A stretch of 64,000 bases of DNA from JADGGM01 sp025449955 (GCA_036554285.1 DATBNO010000039.1:1-64000), one strand, 5' to 3'. Shown: positions 51,851 through 61,030, numbered from the stretch's first letter. Numbers and translations are program-made. Notes: a model not told the origin generated them from the sequence alone.

Positions 51851-51973
51851 CACGCGACTGTTCGTTCGCGCTCGACTCTGCTGTCGCGTGACGGCGCGCG
51901 TGTAACTTACTCCGCCGTCGCCGCGCGCCGCGGCGTCGCATGTGGCGCACCTCCACTGCCGCGCAGAGCCGAC

Positions 51974-52954
51974 ATGCCCGACACTCCGGACGCCATCCGC
52001 ACGGCAGCGCTGCGGAAAGTGTATCCCGCGCCCGGCGCCCGCCGCGGCGCGGAGCAGCGCCCCGACATCGTCGCCCTCGTCGGACTCGATCTCACCGTCG
52101 GGGGCGGCGAGTTCTTCGGCCTGCTCGGGCCTAACGGAGCGGGGAAGACCACCACCATCGGCATTCTCACGACGCGCGTCAAGCCAACGTCCGGCGCGGC
52201 ATCGGTCGCCGGCGCCGACGTCGTCACCAACGAAGTGGCGGTGCGACAGCGCATCGGCGTCGTGCCCCAGCGGCCGAATCCGGACCGCAGCCTGAACGTG
52301 CGCGAGAACTTGGTGTTTCACGCCGCATACTTCGGCGTCGCACGCTCGGTGGCGGCGCGCCGCGCCGCCGCGCTGCTCGATCAGTTAGGCATCGGCGACC
52401 GGGGCGACGCGAAAGTCGATCAACTGTCGGGTGGCCAGCAACAGCGGCTCATGATCGCGCGCGCGCTCATTCACGAACCACGCGTGATCTTTCTCGACGA
52501 GCCGACGGTGGGACTCGATCCGCAGGCCCGTCACGCGTTGTGGGACATTCTGCGCGAGCTCCACGCGCAGGGTCGTACGATCATCATGACCACGCACTAC
52601 ATGGAAGAAGCCGACCGCCTGTGTGAGCGTCTTGCGATCATGGACCAGGGCCGGCTGCTCGCACTCGACACACCGCAACAACTCAAGACACGCGCGCCTG
52701 GTGGTACGCTGGTGGAGCTCGTGCTCGATGGCGATGCAACGGCCGCCGCATCGCGTGCACGCGAGCTGGCCGGCGTCTCGAGCGCGGAGCCGCAGGGATC
52801 GGTGCTGCGCGTGTACGCCGACCGCGGTGGTGAGCTGATCCCCGCGCTCATTCGAACGGCAGGCCTCGAAGGCCGCGACGTGCGTGACATCCACCTCTCG
52901 CCGCCGAGTCTCGAGACATTGTTCATCTCCCTCACGGGAAGGAAGCTCGACTGA
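51974..52954 (+). CDS. ABC transporter ATP-binding protein (ABC-2 type, drug/lipid export)
   Basis: 326 aa. Walker A GLLGPNGAGKTTTIG, Q-loop VVPQRPNPDRSLN, signature DQLSGGQQQRLMIARALIHEP, Walker B VIFLDEPTVGLDP and H-loop TTHYMEEADRLCERLAIMDQGRLLALDTPQQL. A DrrA-type C-terminal extension follows. The Walker A codons for Pro-Asn are CCT-AAC inside a GCCTAAC heptamer. The stop overlaps the start of the permease gene by one base, so the two form an exporter. Confidence 0.93.
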   Translation: MPDTPDAIRTAALRKVYPAPGARRGAEQRPDIVALVGLDLTVGGGEFFGLLGPNGAGKTTTIGILTTRVKPTSGAASVAGADVVTNEVAVRQRIGVVPQRPNPDRSLNVRENLVFHAAYFGVARSVAARRAAALLDQLGIGDRGDAKVDQLSGGQQQRLMIARALIHEPRVIFLDEPTVGLDPQARHALWDILRELHAQGRTIIMTTHYMEEADRLCERLAIMDQGRLLALDTPQQLKTRAPGGTLVELVLDGDATAAASRARELAGVSSAEPQGSVLRVYADRGGELIPALIRTAGLEGRDVRDIHLSPPSLETLFISLTGRKLD

Positions 52955-53751
52955 TGCCATCGACATCGTTCACGCCGCCGAGCACGCTGCGCATTTTCGG
53001 CGCGCTGCTACGACGCGATCTACACGTCACACGGCGCGAGCTGCCGTACTTTCTCGTGCGGACCACGCTGCAGCCGCTGCTTTTCATCGTGGTGTTCGGC
53101 TACTTGCTGCCGCGCATGGGCTTCGTCGGGCGCGGGTACGGCGCGGCGCTGCTACCGGGCATCATCGCCGTGAGCCTAACGCTGTCGAGCGTGCAATCCG
53201 TCGCGCTGCCGATGGTGCAGGACTTCGGGTTCACGCGTGAGATCGAGGACCGCTTGTTGGCGCCGGTGCCGATGCGACTGATCGCATTCGAGAAAATCGT
53301 GATGGGCGTGCTGCAGGGCCTCATCGCCGCCGCCGTCGTGCTGCCGATGGCGCGACTCATCATGGGGCCGATCGACGCGCTCACCGGCGCGCACGCGCTC
53401 CCGGTACTGCTCATCACGATTCTCGGCGCGGCGGCGTTCTCGAATCTCGGCCTGCTCATGGGGACGGCGATCAACCCGCAGCAGATCGGCCTCATGTTCA
53501 GCGTGGTCGTCGCGCCGATGATCTTTTTCGGCTGCGCCTATTATCCGTGGCAAGGATTGCAGGCCGTTCCGGCGATGAAGTACGCCGTCCTCGTGAACCC
53601 GTTGGTCTATGTGGCCGAAGGCATGCGCGGCGCGCTCACGCCCGCGCTGCCGCACATGAGCCTCCTGGCGGTCGTCGGCGCGCTGGTCGTGCTCACGGGC
53701 CTTTTCTGGACGTTAGGCATCCGGAGTTTCGAGCGCCGCGCCCTGAGCTAG
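52954..53751 (+). CDS. ABC-2 type transporter permease
   Basis: 265 aa with six membrane helices (YFLVRTTLQPLLFIVVFGYLLPRM, LLPGIIAVSLTLSSVQSVALPMVQ, VMGVLQGLIAAAVVLPMARLIMG, ALPVLLITILGAAAFSNLGLLMG, LMFSVVVAPMIFFGCAYYPW, LLAVVGALVVLTGLFWTLGIRSFERR). DrrB/NodJ-like signature region PMIFFGCAYYPWQGLQAVP. TGATG overlap with the ATPase. Its TAG stop overlaps the opposing stop of the persulfide dioxygenase gene (CTAG). Confidence 0.92.
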   Translation: MPSTSFTPPSTLRIFGALLRRDLHVTRRELPYFLVRTTLQPLLFIVVFGYLLPRMGFVGRGYGAALLPGIIAVSLTLSSVQSVALPMVQDFGFTREIEDRLLAPVPMRLIAFEKIVMGVLQGLIAAAVVLPMARLIMGPIDALTGAHALPVLLITILGAAAFSNLGLLMGTAINPQQIGLMFSVVVAPMIFFGCAYYPWQGLQAVPAMKYAVLVNPLVYVAEGMRGALTPALPHMSLLAVVGALVVLTGLFWTLGIRSFERRALS

Positions 53752-55175
53752 CGCTCGACGGGAAAGCCGGCGGCTTTCCACTCCGCGAAACCGCCGGCCA
53801 GGTTCGACACATTCTTCCGTCCGGCGGCCAGGAGCAAGCTGGTGGCGATCGCCGACCGGGTGCCGCCCTGACAGTGGAGCACCACCGGCCCGTTCGATTC
53901 CAGTGCGCCGATGTGTTGGGCGAGCGACGCGAGCGGCATCCACTTTGCGTTCTCGAGGTGACCCGCTGCCCACTCATGATCGTTCCGCACGTCGATCACG
54001 GTCACGCTGCCGGCCGCCATGCGCGATCGGAGCTCGGCCACGGTGAGCGTCGGCACGGTCTCGATGGCGCCGCCGGCCGCGTGCCACTCGTCGATCGCCT
54101 CCGCGCCGAAGTATCCGCCAATGCGATCGAATCCGATGAGCGCCAGCGTGCGCGCCGCACGCGCCGCCAGCACCGGAGCATCGTCCTCGTCCACGAGCAG
54201 GTGACACGGATGGTCTAACGGAAGCAGCGAGCCGGCCCACGTGGCGAACGAGCGGTTGAGCGGAATGTTGATCGTGCCCGGCACGTGCCCGGCCGCGAAG
54301 TCGGCGGCGTGCCGTGTGTCGATGACGAGGGCGCCGGCGTCGAGCGCCGTGCGAAGGCGCGTCGCGCCCAGGCGCTCGGGATGCGGCAGGCCGCCTAACA
54401 CAGTCGGCCCCTCCCGGTTCACCCGCTTCATCGCCGCGAAATACCGCGGCGGCTCGGGTTGCCCGTCGAGCACCGTGTCCACGAACCGCTGCTCGTCGGA
54501 CTCCGCCAAGCCCCAATTGAACAACCGCTCGTAGCCGAGCGTGGACTGGGGCATTGCGCCTAACGCTTTGCCGCATGCCGATCCGGCGCCGTGACCGGGC
54601 CAGACCTGCAGATAGTCCGGCAGCTGCTTGAAGCGCTGGAGCGAACGGAACAGGTCGCGCGCGCTCGACGTCATCGTCCCCGCCACGTGCGCGGCGCGCT
54701 CGAGGAGGTCCGGCCGTCCCACGTCGCCTACAAAAACGAAGTCGCCCGTGATTGCCGCCAGCGGACGGTCAGCCAGAGCGGTGTCGGTGACGAGAAATGT
54801 GAGGTGCTCGGGCGTGTGCCCGGGTGTGTGCATCACATCGATGTGCACTTTGCCGACGTTGAAGTGCGCGCCGTCCTGGAGCAACTGCGCGCGCGCAGCT
54901 GGCGCGAATGCGTACTGCCATTCGGCACCGCCTGCGCTCGAGAGCAGAAGCGTCGCACCGGCGCGCTCGGCGAGCTCGCGGCTGCCCGACACGTAGTCGG
55001 CGTGGATGTGCGTTTCCGTGACGTGTGTGATGCGCAGCCCTTCGGCGGCGGCAACTGCGATATACTGCTCGGCGTCGCGGTTGGCGTCCACGACGAGTGC
55101 TTCGCCGCTGTCCTGACACCCGACCAGGTAGCTCGCCTGCGCGAGATGCTCTTCGTAGAAGCGGCGCAGATACAC
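53748..55175 (-). CDS. Persulfide dioxygenase-like MBL-fold protein with two rhodanese domains
   Basis: 475 aa from a GTG at 55175 with GGAGG 8 bases upstream. The MBL domain has THIHADYVSGSRELAERAGATLLLS (the sixth metal-motif residue is Tyr where ETHE1 has His), MHTPGHTPEHLTFLV and TGDFVFVGDVGRPDLL, plus the PGHGAGSACGKALG loop of the ETHE1/CstB group. Rhodanese 1 (VIDTRHAADFAAGHVPGTINIPLNRSFATWAGSLLPLDHPCHLLVDED) lacks the catalytic Cys. Rhodanese 2 has VVLHCQGGTRSAIA with Cys. Predicted to oxidise glutathione or CoA persulfide; 14 bp after the DUF442-like gene. Confidence 0.88.
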   Translation of the reverse strand: MYLRRFYEEHLAQASYLVGCQDSGEALVVDANRDAEQYIAVAAAEGLRITHVTETHIHADYVSGSRELAERAGATLLLSSAGGAEWQYAFAPAARAQLLQDGAHFNVGKVHIDVMHTPGHTPEHLTFLVTDTALADRPLAAITGDFVFVGDVGRPDLLERAAHVAGTMTSSARDLFRSLQRFKQLPDYLQVWPGHGAGSACGKALGAMPQSTLGYERLFNWGLAESDEQRFVDTVLDGQPEPPRYFAAMKRVNREGPTVLGGLPHPERLGATRLRTALDAGALVIDTRHAADFAAGHVPGTINIPLNRSFATWAGSLLPLDHPCHLLVDEDDAPVLAARAARTLALIGFDRIGGYFGAEAIDEWHAAGGAIETVPTLTVAELRSRMAAGSVTVIDVRNDHEWAAGHLENAKWMPLASLAQHIGALESNGPVVLHCQGGTRSAIATSLLLAAGRKNVSNLAGGFAEWKAAGFPVER

Positions 55176-55189
55176 GTCGTCGTCCTCCG

Positions 55190-55663
55190 TTAGGGCGAGG
55201 CGCTGTGGCGTCGCACGTAGTCGACCGCCATCGCGGCGAGGTCTTGGCTTCGCAATCCGGCGGCGATCGCGATCTCGATCGCTTGGTCGAGTGGCTGCTT
55301 TTCGTCCAGCGCAAAATACGGCAAGAGCAACGCGCCCACACGATTCGACGACGCGCAATGCACGACAATTGGTCGACGCGCCGGGTCGCGCAGCACCTCG
55401 CGCAGCGTGTCGAACTGCGCATCGGTCAACGTGAGCTGTGTGACCGGAAGCGCGACGTAGTCGAGTCCCGCCGCACGCGCCGCGGCCGGCTCATCGTAGC
55501 CGCGTGGCTCGTTCGGCGCGCGCAGGTCGACGACTGTGCGCACGCCGGACTTGGCCAGTTCGCCCCATGCGGCTGGCCCGGGCTGTCCCGCAGCGCCGAT
55601 CCCTGGTGCGGGACAAGTGCCATACGGAATGGATGCAAGGACGGACTCCAACGTTGCGCTCAC
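55190..55663 (-). CDS. DUF442/TIGR01244-like phosphatase-fold protein
   Basis: 157 aa from a GTG at 55663. The fold is that of dual-specificity phosphatases: VRTVVDLRAPNEPRGYDEPAAARAAGLDYVALPVT and the active-site loop IVVHCASSNRVGALLLPYFAL (HC-x5-R). These small proteins are commonly next to persulfide dioxygenases, where they are proposed sulfur transferases. It forms a short operon with the dioxygenase-rhodanese gene. The exact start is uncertain between 55663 and 55690. Confidence 0.82.
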   Translation of the reverse strand: MSATLESVLASIPYGTCPAPGIGAAGQPGPAAWGELAKSGVRTVVDLRAPNEPRGYDEPAAARAAGLDYVALPVTQLTLTDAQFDTLREVLRDPARRPIVVHCASSNRVGALLLPYFALDEKQPLDQAIEIAIAAGLRSQDLAAMAVDYVRRHSASP

Positions 55664-55767
55664 TCCCCCCTCTCCGGTTCGCCGCACCACAAGATGGCAC
55701 TAAACTCGGCGCTGGTGGAGGGGCGTGCGTTGTTTGGTCGAGTACAACGGACCATCATTATCGACTC

Positions 55768-58668
55768 ATGCGCCTCAGGACGTTCCTCCTCGCTTGTACG
55801 GCAGCGATGCTCGCGACCGGCAGCGGCCTGCCCGCGCAGACGCGCGCCGTTCCATCCCTCGACTGGCGCACCATCAAAACGCAGTACTTCATCATCCACT
55901 ATCCGCGATCCGCCGAGGCGTGGACGCTCGACGTGGCCCGTCGCATCGACGCCGTGCACGACGCCGTTGGACAGGTGGTCGGCAATGCGCCGACGCGTCG
56001 CGTGACGATCATCGTCGAGGATCCGAGCAACCAGTCCAATGGATATGCGATCCCGATGCTCGAGGATCCCCTCATCTATTTCTGGCCGATGCCTCCCGAT
56101 CCAACGAGCGGTATCGGCGACAGTCGCGGATGGGGCGAAATCTTGTCGGTGCACGAGTACACCCACATTGCCCACTTGACGCGTCCAACGCGCAATCCGT
56201 GGGCACTGTTCCTGACTCGTCTTTCACCGTTGCGCGTCGGCCCGATTGCGATCAAGTCGCCGCGGTGGGTCGACGAGGGGTATGCCACCTACGTCGAAGG
56301 GAAGTTGACGGGATCGGGACGGCCGCACAGCCCGTGGCGCGCCGCGGTGCTGCGCGAATGGGCGCTCGAGGGAAAGCTGCCCACGTACGCCCAACTGGAC
56401 GTCGACAATCGGTTTTTAGGCGGGGACATGGCGTACCTCGCCGGCTCCGCATTTCTCGAATGGCTGGTGCATCAACAAGGCGACGGAGACTCGAGCCTCG
56501 TGCACCTCTGGCGTCGCATGAGCGCGCGCGAGGATCGCACGTTCGACGAATCGTTCGCCGGCGTGTTCGGCGGCTACCCGGCCGATCTCTACGGCCGCTT
56601 CACGGCGGAGCTGACGGGACGCGCGCTGGACGTGGAGCGCGCGATCGACGCCACCGTGGCGTCGCGCGCGGACTCGGGTCGCGGCATCACGGTGCAATCG
56701 CTCGCCTGGGGCACGGGCACCCCGTCCGTGTCGCCTAACGGCAAGCTCATGGCGATCGCGCTTGCCCGGCGCAACGCGCCGAGTCGCGTCGTGATCTGGA
56801 GGACCGCGGCCGCTACATCCGATACTACCCTGGCGCGTCGGCGAGCGGCGCTGCTCGCCCTCGACCCGCAGGACGTCCCGGCCGTACCGTGGCGACCCGC
56901 GCCCAAGACGCCGTTGGCGACGCTCGACGCGCACGCCGGCTTTGCGTACGCGGCACCACGCTTCATGCCTAACGGGCGCCGGGTCCTCCTGGTGCGCCGG
57001 TCGGTGCGGCGCGACGGTCTGCTGCGCGATGACCTGTTTCTGTGGGACCCGCTGCATGGAACCGTGCATCGCATCACGCACGACGCCGGCATCCGCAGCG
57101 CCGATCCGGCGCCCGACGGCCGCCACGCCGTCGCCGACCGCTGTGTCGACGGCATCTGCGACGTGGTGCTCGTCGACTTGTCGACGGGCGCGATCCAGAC
57201 GCTCGCCGCCGGGGCCCCGCGACTGGTGTACTACCGTCCGCGTTACTCGAGCGACGGCAGCCGGGTCATCGTGAGCGTGCAACGAGCCGGCCGGTGGGAG
57301 CTCGACGTGATCGACCTGCGCGGCCCGGCGCCGGCGCCTAACGCAATCGGCGCGCGGGAGGGCGTCGACCGGTACGAGGGCGCGTTTCTTCCGGGCGACA
57401 CGTCGATCGTCTTCACCACCGACTCGGGCGGGATCCCGAACATCGCGGTGATGCAGCTCGCATCGGGCGAAGAGCACGCGCTCACCGCGGTCGCCGGCGC
57501 CGCGTCGGCGCCCGAACCCGACCGCGGGTCGCACACCGTGTACTTCCTGCGATTGCACGCCGGCGGACTCGATCTCGCGTCGGTGAGTGACACGACCTCG
57601 GTGCCAACGCTCTCGACGTCGTCGGCGCTCGAACCGGCCACGGTGCCCGCCGCCGCGCCGGCCGACTCGTTCGCGCGCTCCCCGCTCCAGCCGCCGCATG
57701 CGTATGGGGCTGGGCCGCGCAACGTCATTGTGCTGCCGACGCTCAGCCTCGGCGCCGAGGGGAAGTCACTCGGCGTGATGATGGCGGGGACTGACCCGGT
57801 CGGTCGCCTAACGTGGGCCGCGACCGGCGTGTACGGTGATCGCGGGACGTGGCGCGGCGCGTCGCTCGCCGGCGCATGGCGTGGCTGGCCGGTGGCGATC
57901 GCCGCCGAAGGCTTCTACGCGGACGAGCGGCCGTCGGAGCAGCACGGCGGCGTCGCGGCGCCCGCATACTTGGATGCGCAGTACGTCGGCGGTGACGCGG
58001 CGTTTTCGCTCGAGCGCGACTACACCGCGTCCGCGCACGCCGTACGACTCGTCGTCGCCGCCGGCCAGCTCGACGGCGTGGTGTACCGACGACAGACGCG
58101 GACGCTGGGCGTCGCCGAATATGCCGGCGAATTCCGGCAGACGCCTAACGACTGGCGTTTGGACGAGCACCTGTCGCTGCATGCGGCGGGTGGACGCACG
58201 GCCGACTCGACGTGGCTGCGCGCCACCGTGTCTGCGGGCGTCCGCGTTGCGCGCGACGGGTTGGGCTTCGCTGCCCACGGGATGTACGGTCAGGTCGCGC
58301 GCGGCGCTCCGTCGTACGAGAATTTCGCGCTCGGCGGCACGGATCCGATGCTGTACGATCAGCCCATCGCGTCCGAACGGGTTGCAATGCCAGCCGCGCC
58401 ACTCGGCATCGCCACAGGCCGGCGCGTCGCAGCGTATCGCCTCGACCTTCCGTTCGGCGTGTTCAGTCCCTATTTCTGGGCGGGCAGCGCCGGCGAGTCG
58501 CTGCACACGTGGCACCGCATCGTCGGCATCGAGACGTCGATCGCAGAGGTCGGTGTCACGGGTATCCACGTCCCCGACATGCGAGTGGTGGCGGGAGCGG
58601 GATACTCGCTCGACGACCCGACCCGTCACCACACGACGTTTTACCTGAGTTGGGTTTATCGACCATGA
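55768..58668 (+). CDS. Large exported gluzincin peptidase-like protein with TolB-type propeller and barrel-like tail
   Basis: 966 aa from the ATG at 55768; the longer upstream frame is antisense to the phosphatase. Signal peptide LRTFLLACTAAMLATGSGLPAQ. An M1-like thermolysin-type domain has ILSVHEYTHIAHLTRP (HEXXH) and PRWVDEGYATYVEGKL, where the second Glu is the zinc ligand. Next come WD40-like/PD40 repeats (SVSPNGKLMAIALARR, YAAPRFMPNGRRVLLVRR, ADPAPDGRHAVADRC, YRPRYSSDGSRVIVSVQR). The last 300 residues have amphipathic strands ending YLSWVYRP, resembling an outer-membrane barrel. The combination suggests a surface or periplasm-tethered peptidase. Coupled to the next gene by ATGA. Confidence 0.82.
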   Translation: MRLRTFLLACTAAMLATGSGLPAQTRAVPSLDWRTIKTQYFIIHYPRSAEAWTLDVARRIDAVHDAVGQVVGNAPTRRVTIIVEDPSNQSNGYAIPMLEDPLIYFWPMPPDPTSGIGDSRGWGEILSVHEYTHIAHLTRPTRNPWALFLTRLSPLRVGPIAIKSPRWVDEGYATYVEGKLTGSGRPHSPWRAAVLREWALEGKLPTYAQLDVDNRFLGGDMAYLAGSAFLEWLVHQQGDGDSSLVHLWRRMSAREDRTFDESFAGVFGGYPADLYGRFTAELTGRALDVERAIDATVASRADSGRGITVQSLAWGTGTPSVSPNGKLMAIALARRNAPSRVVIWRTAAATSDTTLARRRAALLALDPQDVPAVPWRPAPKTPLATLDAHAGFAYAAPRFMPNGRRVLLVRRSVRRDGLLRDDLFLWDPLHGTVHRITHDAGIRSADPAPDGRHAVADRCVDGICDVVLVDLSTGAIQTLAAGAPRLVYYRPRYSSDGSRVIVSVQRAGRWELDVIDLRGPAPAPNAIGAREGVDRYEGAFLPGDTSIVFTTDSGGIPNIAVMQLASGEEHALTAVAGAASAPEPDRGSHTVYFLRLHAGGLDLASVSDTTSVPTLSTSSALEPATVPAAAPADSFARSPLQPPHAYGAGPRNVIVLPTLSLGAEGKSLGVMMAGTDPVGRLTWAATGVYGDRGTWRGASLAGAWRGWPVAIAAEGFYADERPSEQHGGVAAPAYLDAQYVGGDAAFSLERDYTASAHAVRLVVAAGQLDGVVYRRQTRTLGVAEYAGEFRQTPNDWRLDEHLSLHAAGGRTADSTWLRATVSAGVRVARDGLGFAAHGMYGQVARGAPSYENFALGGTDPMLYDQPIASERVAMPAAPLGIATGRRVAAYRLDLPFGVFSPYFWAGSAGESLHTWHRIVGIETSIAEVGVTGIHVPDMRVVAGAGYSLDDPTRHHTTFYLSWVYRP

Positions 58669-58979
58669 ATCGGGTTTGGCGCACACGGCATGCAGAATCG
58701 AGGGTGGTGCGCGTCAACTTTTTCGAGGGGGTGAGTGCAGTGATTTCGCTTTCACGGATGCGGCTGCTGGCAGGACTGGGTGCGCTGGGCGCGGCCGGCG
58801 GACTGGTCGCGATCTTTGCCTTCTTCGTCTTCTTGAGCCTTCCGTACGGCATCGACCGCACCGAAGCAGCCATCGCTATGATCAGCGTTGGCTTACTGTT
58901 CCTCGTGCTCGTGTTGAGTCACGTGGTATACGGCCGGATTTTGTTGGCGGCCGCGCGCGGAAAGCACTTCGGCCTGTAG
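58665..58979 (+). CDS. Small two-helix membrane protein
   Basis: 104 aa from the ATG at 58665, overlapping the previous stop (ATGA). Two hydrophobic helices (MRLLAGLGALGAAGGLVAIFAFFVFLSLPYG and AIAMISVGLLFLVLVLSHVVYGRILLAA). The first 30 residues are basic. Not recognised. Coupling suggests it serves the large peptidase-propeller protein. Confidence 0.6.
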   Translation: MNRVWRTRHAESRVVRVNFFEGVSAVISLSRMRLLAGLGALGAAGGLVAIFAFFVFLSLPYGIDRTEAAIAMISVGLLFLVLVLSHVVYGRILLAAARGKHFGL

Positions 58980-59021
58980 AACGCGCGGCGCGCACGCGCC
59001 CGCGGCCCGCGTCACGCTGGC

Positions 59022-59055
59022 TCGAAACGTTTCGACTCGACGGTCGGAACGTTCC
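59022..59055. promoter_or_regulatory. Two AACGTT-centred perfect palindromes, 22 bp apart
   Basis: TCGAAACGTTTCGA (59022-59035, 14 bp) and GGAACGTTCC (59046-59055, 10 bp) are both perfect dyads with the same core. Their centres are 22 bp apart (two helical turns). They lie 120-150 bp before the TPR gene and after the small membrane gene; possible operator pair. Confidence 0.4.
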
Positions 59056-59172
59056 AGCGCGCGAACGCGAGTCCATGAGGGTTCGCTGAGCGCGCACATG
59101 GGTGCGCAAAGGTGAAGCGCCAAGCAGTTACAGCCCCGACCTCCCCCGCGTCTGTACACGGGAGGAGTTCGG

Positions 59173-60990
59173 ATGACCGAAACCGTCGAAACGCGCTGGG
59201 AAGGCCACAACGAGAACGGTCGCCGCGCGTTCGCGCAGAGCGACTACGCGCAAGCGGAGCAGTCGTTCATCGCTGCGATCCGCGAAGCCACGCTGCTTGG
59301 CGCCGACAACGCGCGCCTCGCGACGAGCCTCAGCAACCTCGCTCAGCTCAAGTATCGCCAGAAAGATCTCGCGCAGGCCGAAGCGTTGTTCCGCCGGTCG
59401 CTTGCGATTCGCGAGCGCGTGTTGGGCGGCGATCACGTCGGCCTCGTGCAGAACATCAACAATCTCGCGGCGCTGCACTACACGCGCGGCGAACTGGCGC
59501 AGGCCGAGCCGCTCTTTCGCCGCGCGCTCGAGATCAGCGAGAAGACGTTAGGCGAAGGGCATCCGGACGTCGCCGTCACGCTGAGCAATCTCGCGCGCCT
59601 GTGCTTCCGCAAGAACGACTTCTCATCCGCGGCGCCGCTCCTCCTCCGGCTGCTGTCGATCAAAGAGCACGCGCTTGGTCCCGATCATCCCGAAGTCGCG
59701 GCGATCGTCGCCAGCCTGGCGAAGGTGCGCGCCGCCGAAGGCGATCTCAACGCGGCCGAGCAACTCGCGCGGCGCGCGCTGGCCTCCAAGGAATCCACGG
59801 CGAAAGCAGACGACCTGTCGCTGGCGCCGAGTCTCGAGGCGCTGGCCGACGTCCTGGCCGGCCGCGGCAAACACGACGAAGAGCATCAGCTGCGCGATCG
59901 CGCCGCGCGTCTTCGCGGGCAGTCGCCTAACGCAACGCCGACGGCCGCGCCGTCGCTGACGGTCGAGCTCAAGCCGGTCACGGCCGAGAGGGCGGCGCGT
60001 CCTCGCGTGGCTAACGGGGCGACCCCGGCAGAGGTGACGGCGCCGACCTCCCCGGCGCCCGCCGCCGCGCCGGCTGCGCCCCGCAAGTCTGGCAGCGCGC
60101 CCCGCGCCAGCGAGCGGACGGAGCCGCGCACGGGTCCGATGCGCGACTCCACCAAGTCGACTACGCTGCCGTGGATCGAGCCGCCCACGTCGCCCGCTTT
60201 GCGGCGACCGGCGCCGCCCAAACCGATCGAGCAGCCGATGCCGTCGGCGCCTGCCTTCGCCGCCGTCACGACGCCGGCTGTGCCCGAGGTAACGCGGTTC
60301 ACGCCGCCGGCGCCGTCGCGCATCGAACCTACGCCGGCACCAGCGCGCGCCGAGGAGAGTGCCTGGGCAGCGCCGCACGCTGCGCGTTCCGAATCGCACG
60401 ACCGCGACGCCGAAAAGTCAGCCGATGAGTCGGAAGTCGCGGAGTGGACTCCGGCCCCACGTCGCAATTGGGTCAAGATATTTGCTGCGGCTGCCGCCGT
60501 CGTCGTCGTGGGCGCCGCAAGTTGGGCGATGTTCATGGATCATCCAGGCGGCGGCCGTGACGCGAGCACGGTTTCGGCGACCGCGGGGAGCGTGGCACTT
60601 CACTCGAAGGCAGTGCAACATCCGGCCGTCCAAACGGCGCCCGTCGTCCCGTCGCCCGCGGCGTCGGCGCCAGGGGAGCCGTCGCACCCGGCCGATCACG
60701 CAGCCGACTCGCATCCGGCGCCCGAGAAATCGACGGCGGAATCCAAGCCGATCGAGACCAAGACATCGGAGCCAAAGTCGTCCGACTCGAAGGGACACTC
60801 CGAGGCACGTGCGGCGCGTCAGGCGGCTGCAGACAGCATGGCTCCGCCGTCGGGTGGGCTCCCTACTATCGACGTGAATGCGGTGACGAACAGCGTTACC
60901 GAGAAAGCCAAGCAGCGTGTGGACTCCGTAGGCCGGACGATTACCGTGAAGCCGCCGACATTCGACAAGTCCAAGCCCTCTCAGCCGTAA
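59173..60990 (+). CDS. TPR protein with Pro-rich linker, single membrane helix and periplasmic tail
   Basis: 605 aa; GGAGGAG precedes the ATG. Residues 5-215 hold five TPR units of the kinesin-light-chain/TPR_12 pattern (SDYAQAEQSFIAAIREATLLGADNARLATSLSNLAQLKYRQKDLAQAEALFRRSLAIRERVLG). A Pro/Ala-rich linker follows to about 430. A transmembrane helix NWVKIFAAAAAVVVVGAASWAMF is near 432-455. The tail is Ser/Lys/Pro-rich and ends in DVNAVTNSVTEKAKQRVDSVGRTI. The TPR is predicted cytoplasmic and the tail periplasmic. Partner unknown. Confidence 0.8.
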   Translation: MTETVETRWEGHNENGRRAFAQSDYAQAEQSFIAAIREATLLGADNARLATSLSNLAQLKYRQKDLAQAEALFRRSLAIRERVLGGDHVGLVQNINNLAALHYTRGELAQAEPLFRRALEISEKTLGEGHPDVAVTLSNLARLCFRKNDFSSAAPLLLRLLSIKEHALGPDHPEVAAIVASLAKVRAAEGDLNAAEQLARRALASKESTAKADDLSLAPSLEALADVLAGRGKHDEEHQLRDRAARLRGQSPNATPTAAPSLTVELKPVTAERAARPRVANGATPAEVTAPTSPAPAAAPAAPRKSGSAPRASERTEPRTGPMRDSTKSTTLPWIEPPTSPALRRPAPPKPIEQPMPSAPAFAAVTTPAVPEVTRFTPPAPSRIEPTPAPARAEESAWAAPHAARSESHDRDAEKSADESEVAEWTPAPRRNWVKIFAAAAAVVVVGAASWAMFMDHPGGGRDASTVSATAGSVALHSKAVQHPAVQTAPVVPSPAASAPGEPSHPADHAADSHPAPEKSTAESKPIETKTSEPKSSDSKGHSEARAARQAAADSMAPPSGGLPTIDVNAVTNSVTEKAKQRVDSVGRTITVKPPTFDKSKPSQP

Positions 60991-61030
60991 GGCCGTTTCG
61001 CGACGCCTCCCAACGCGCTCGACGGCCGCT

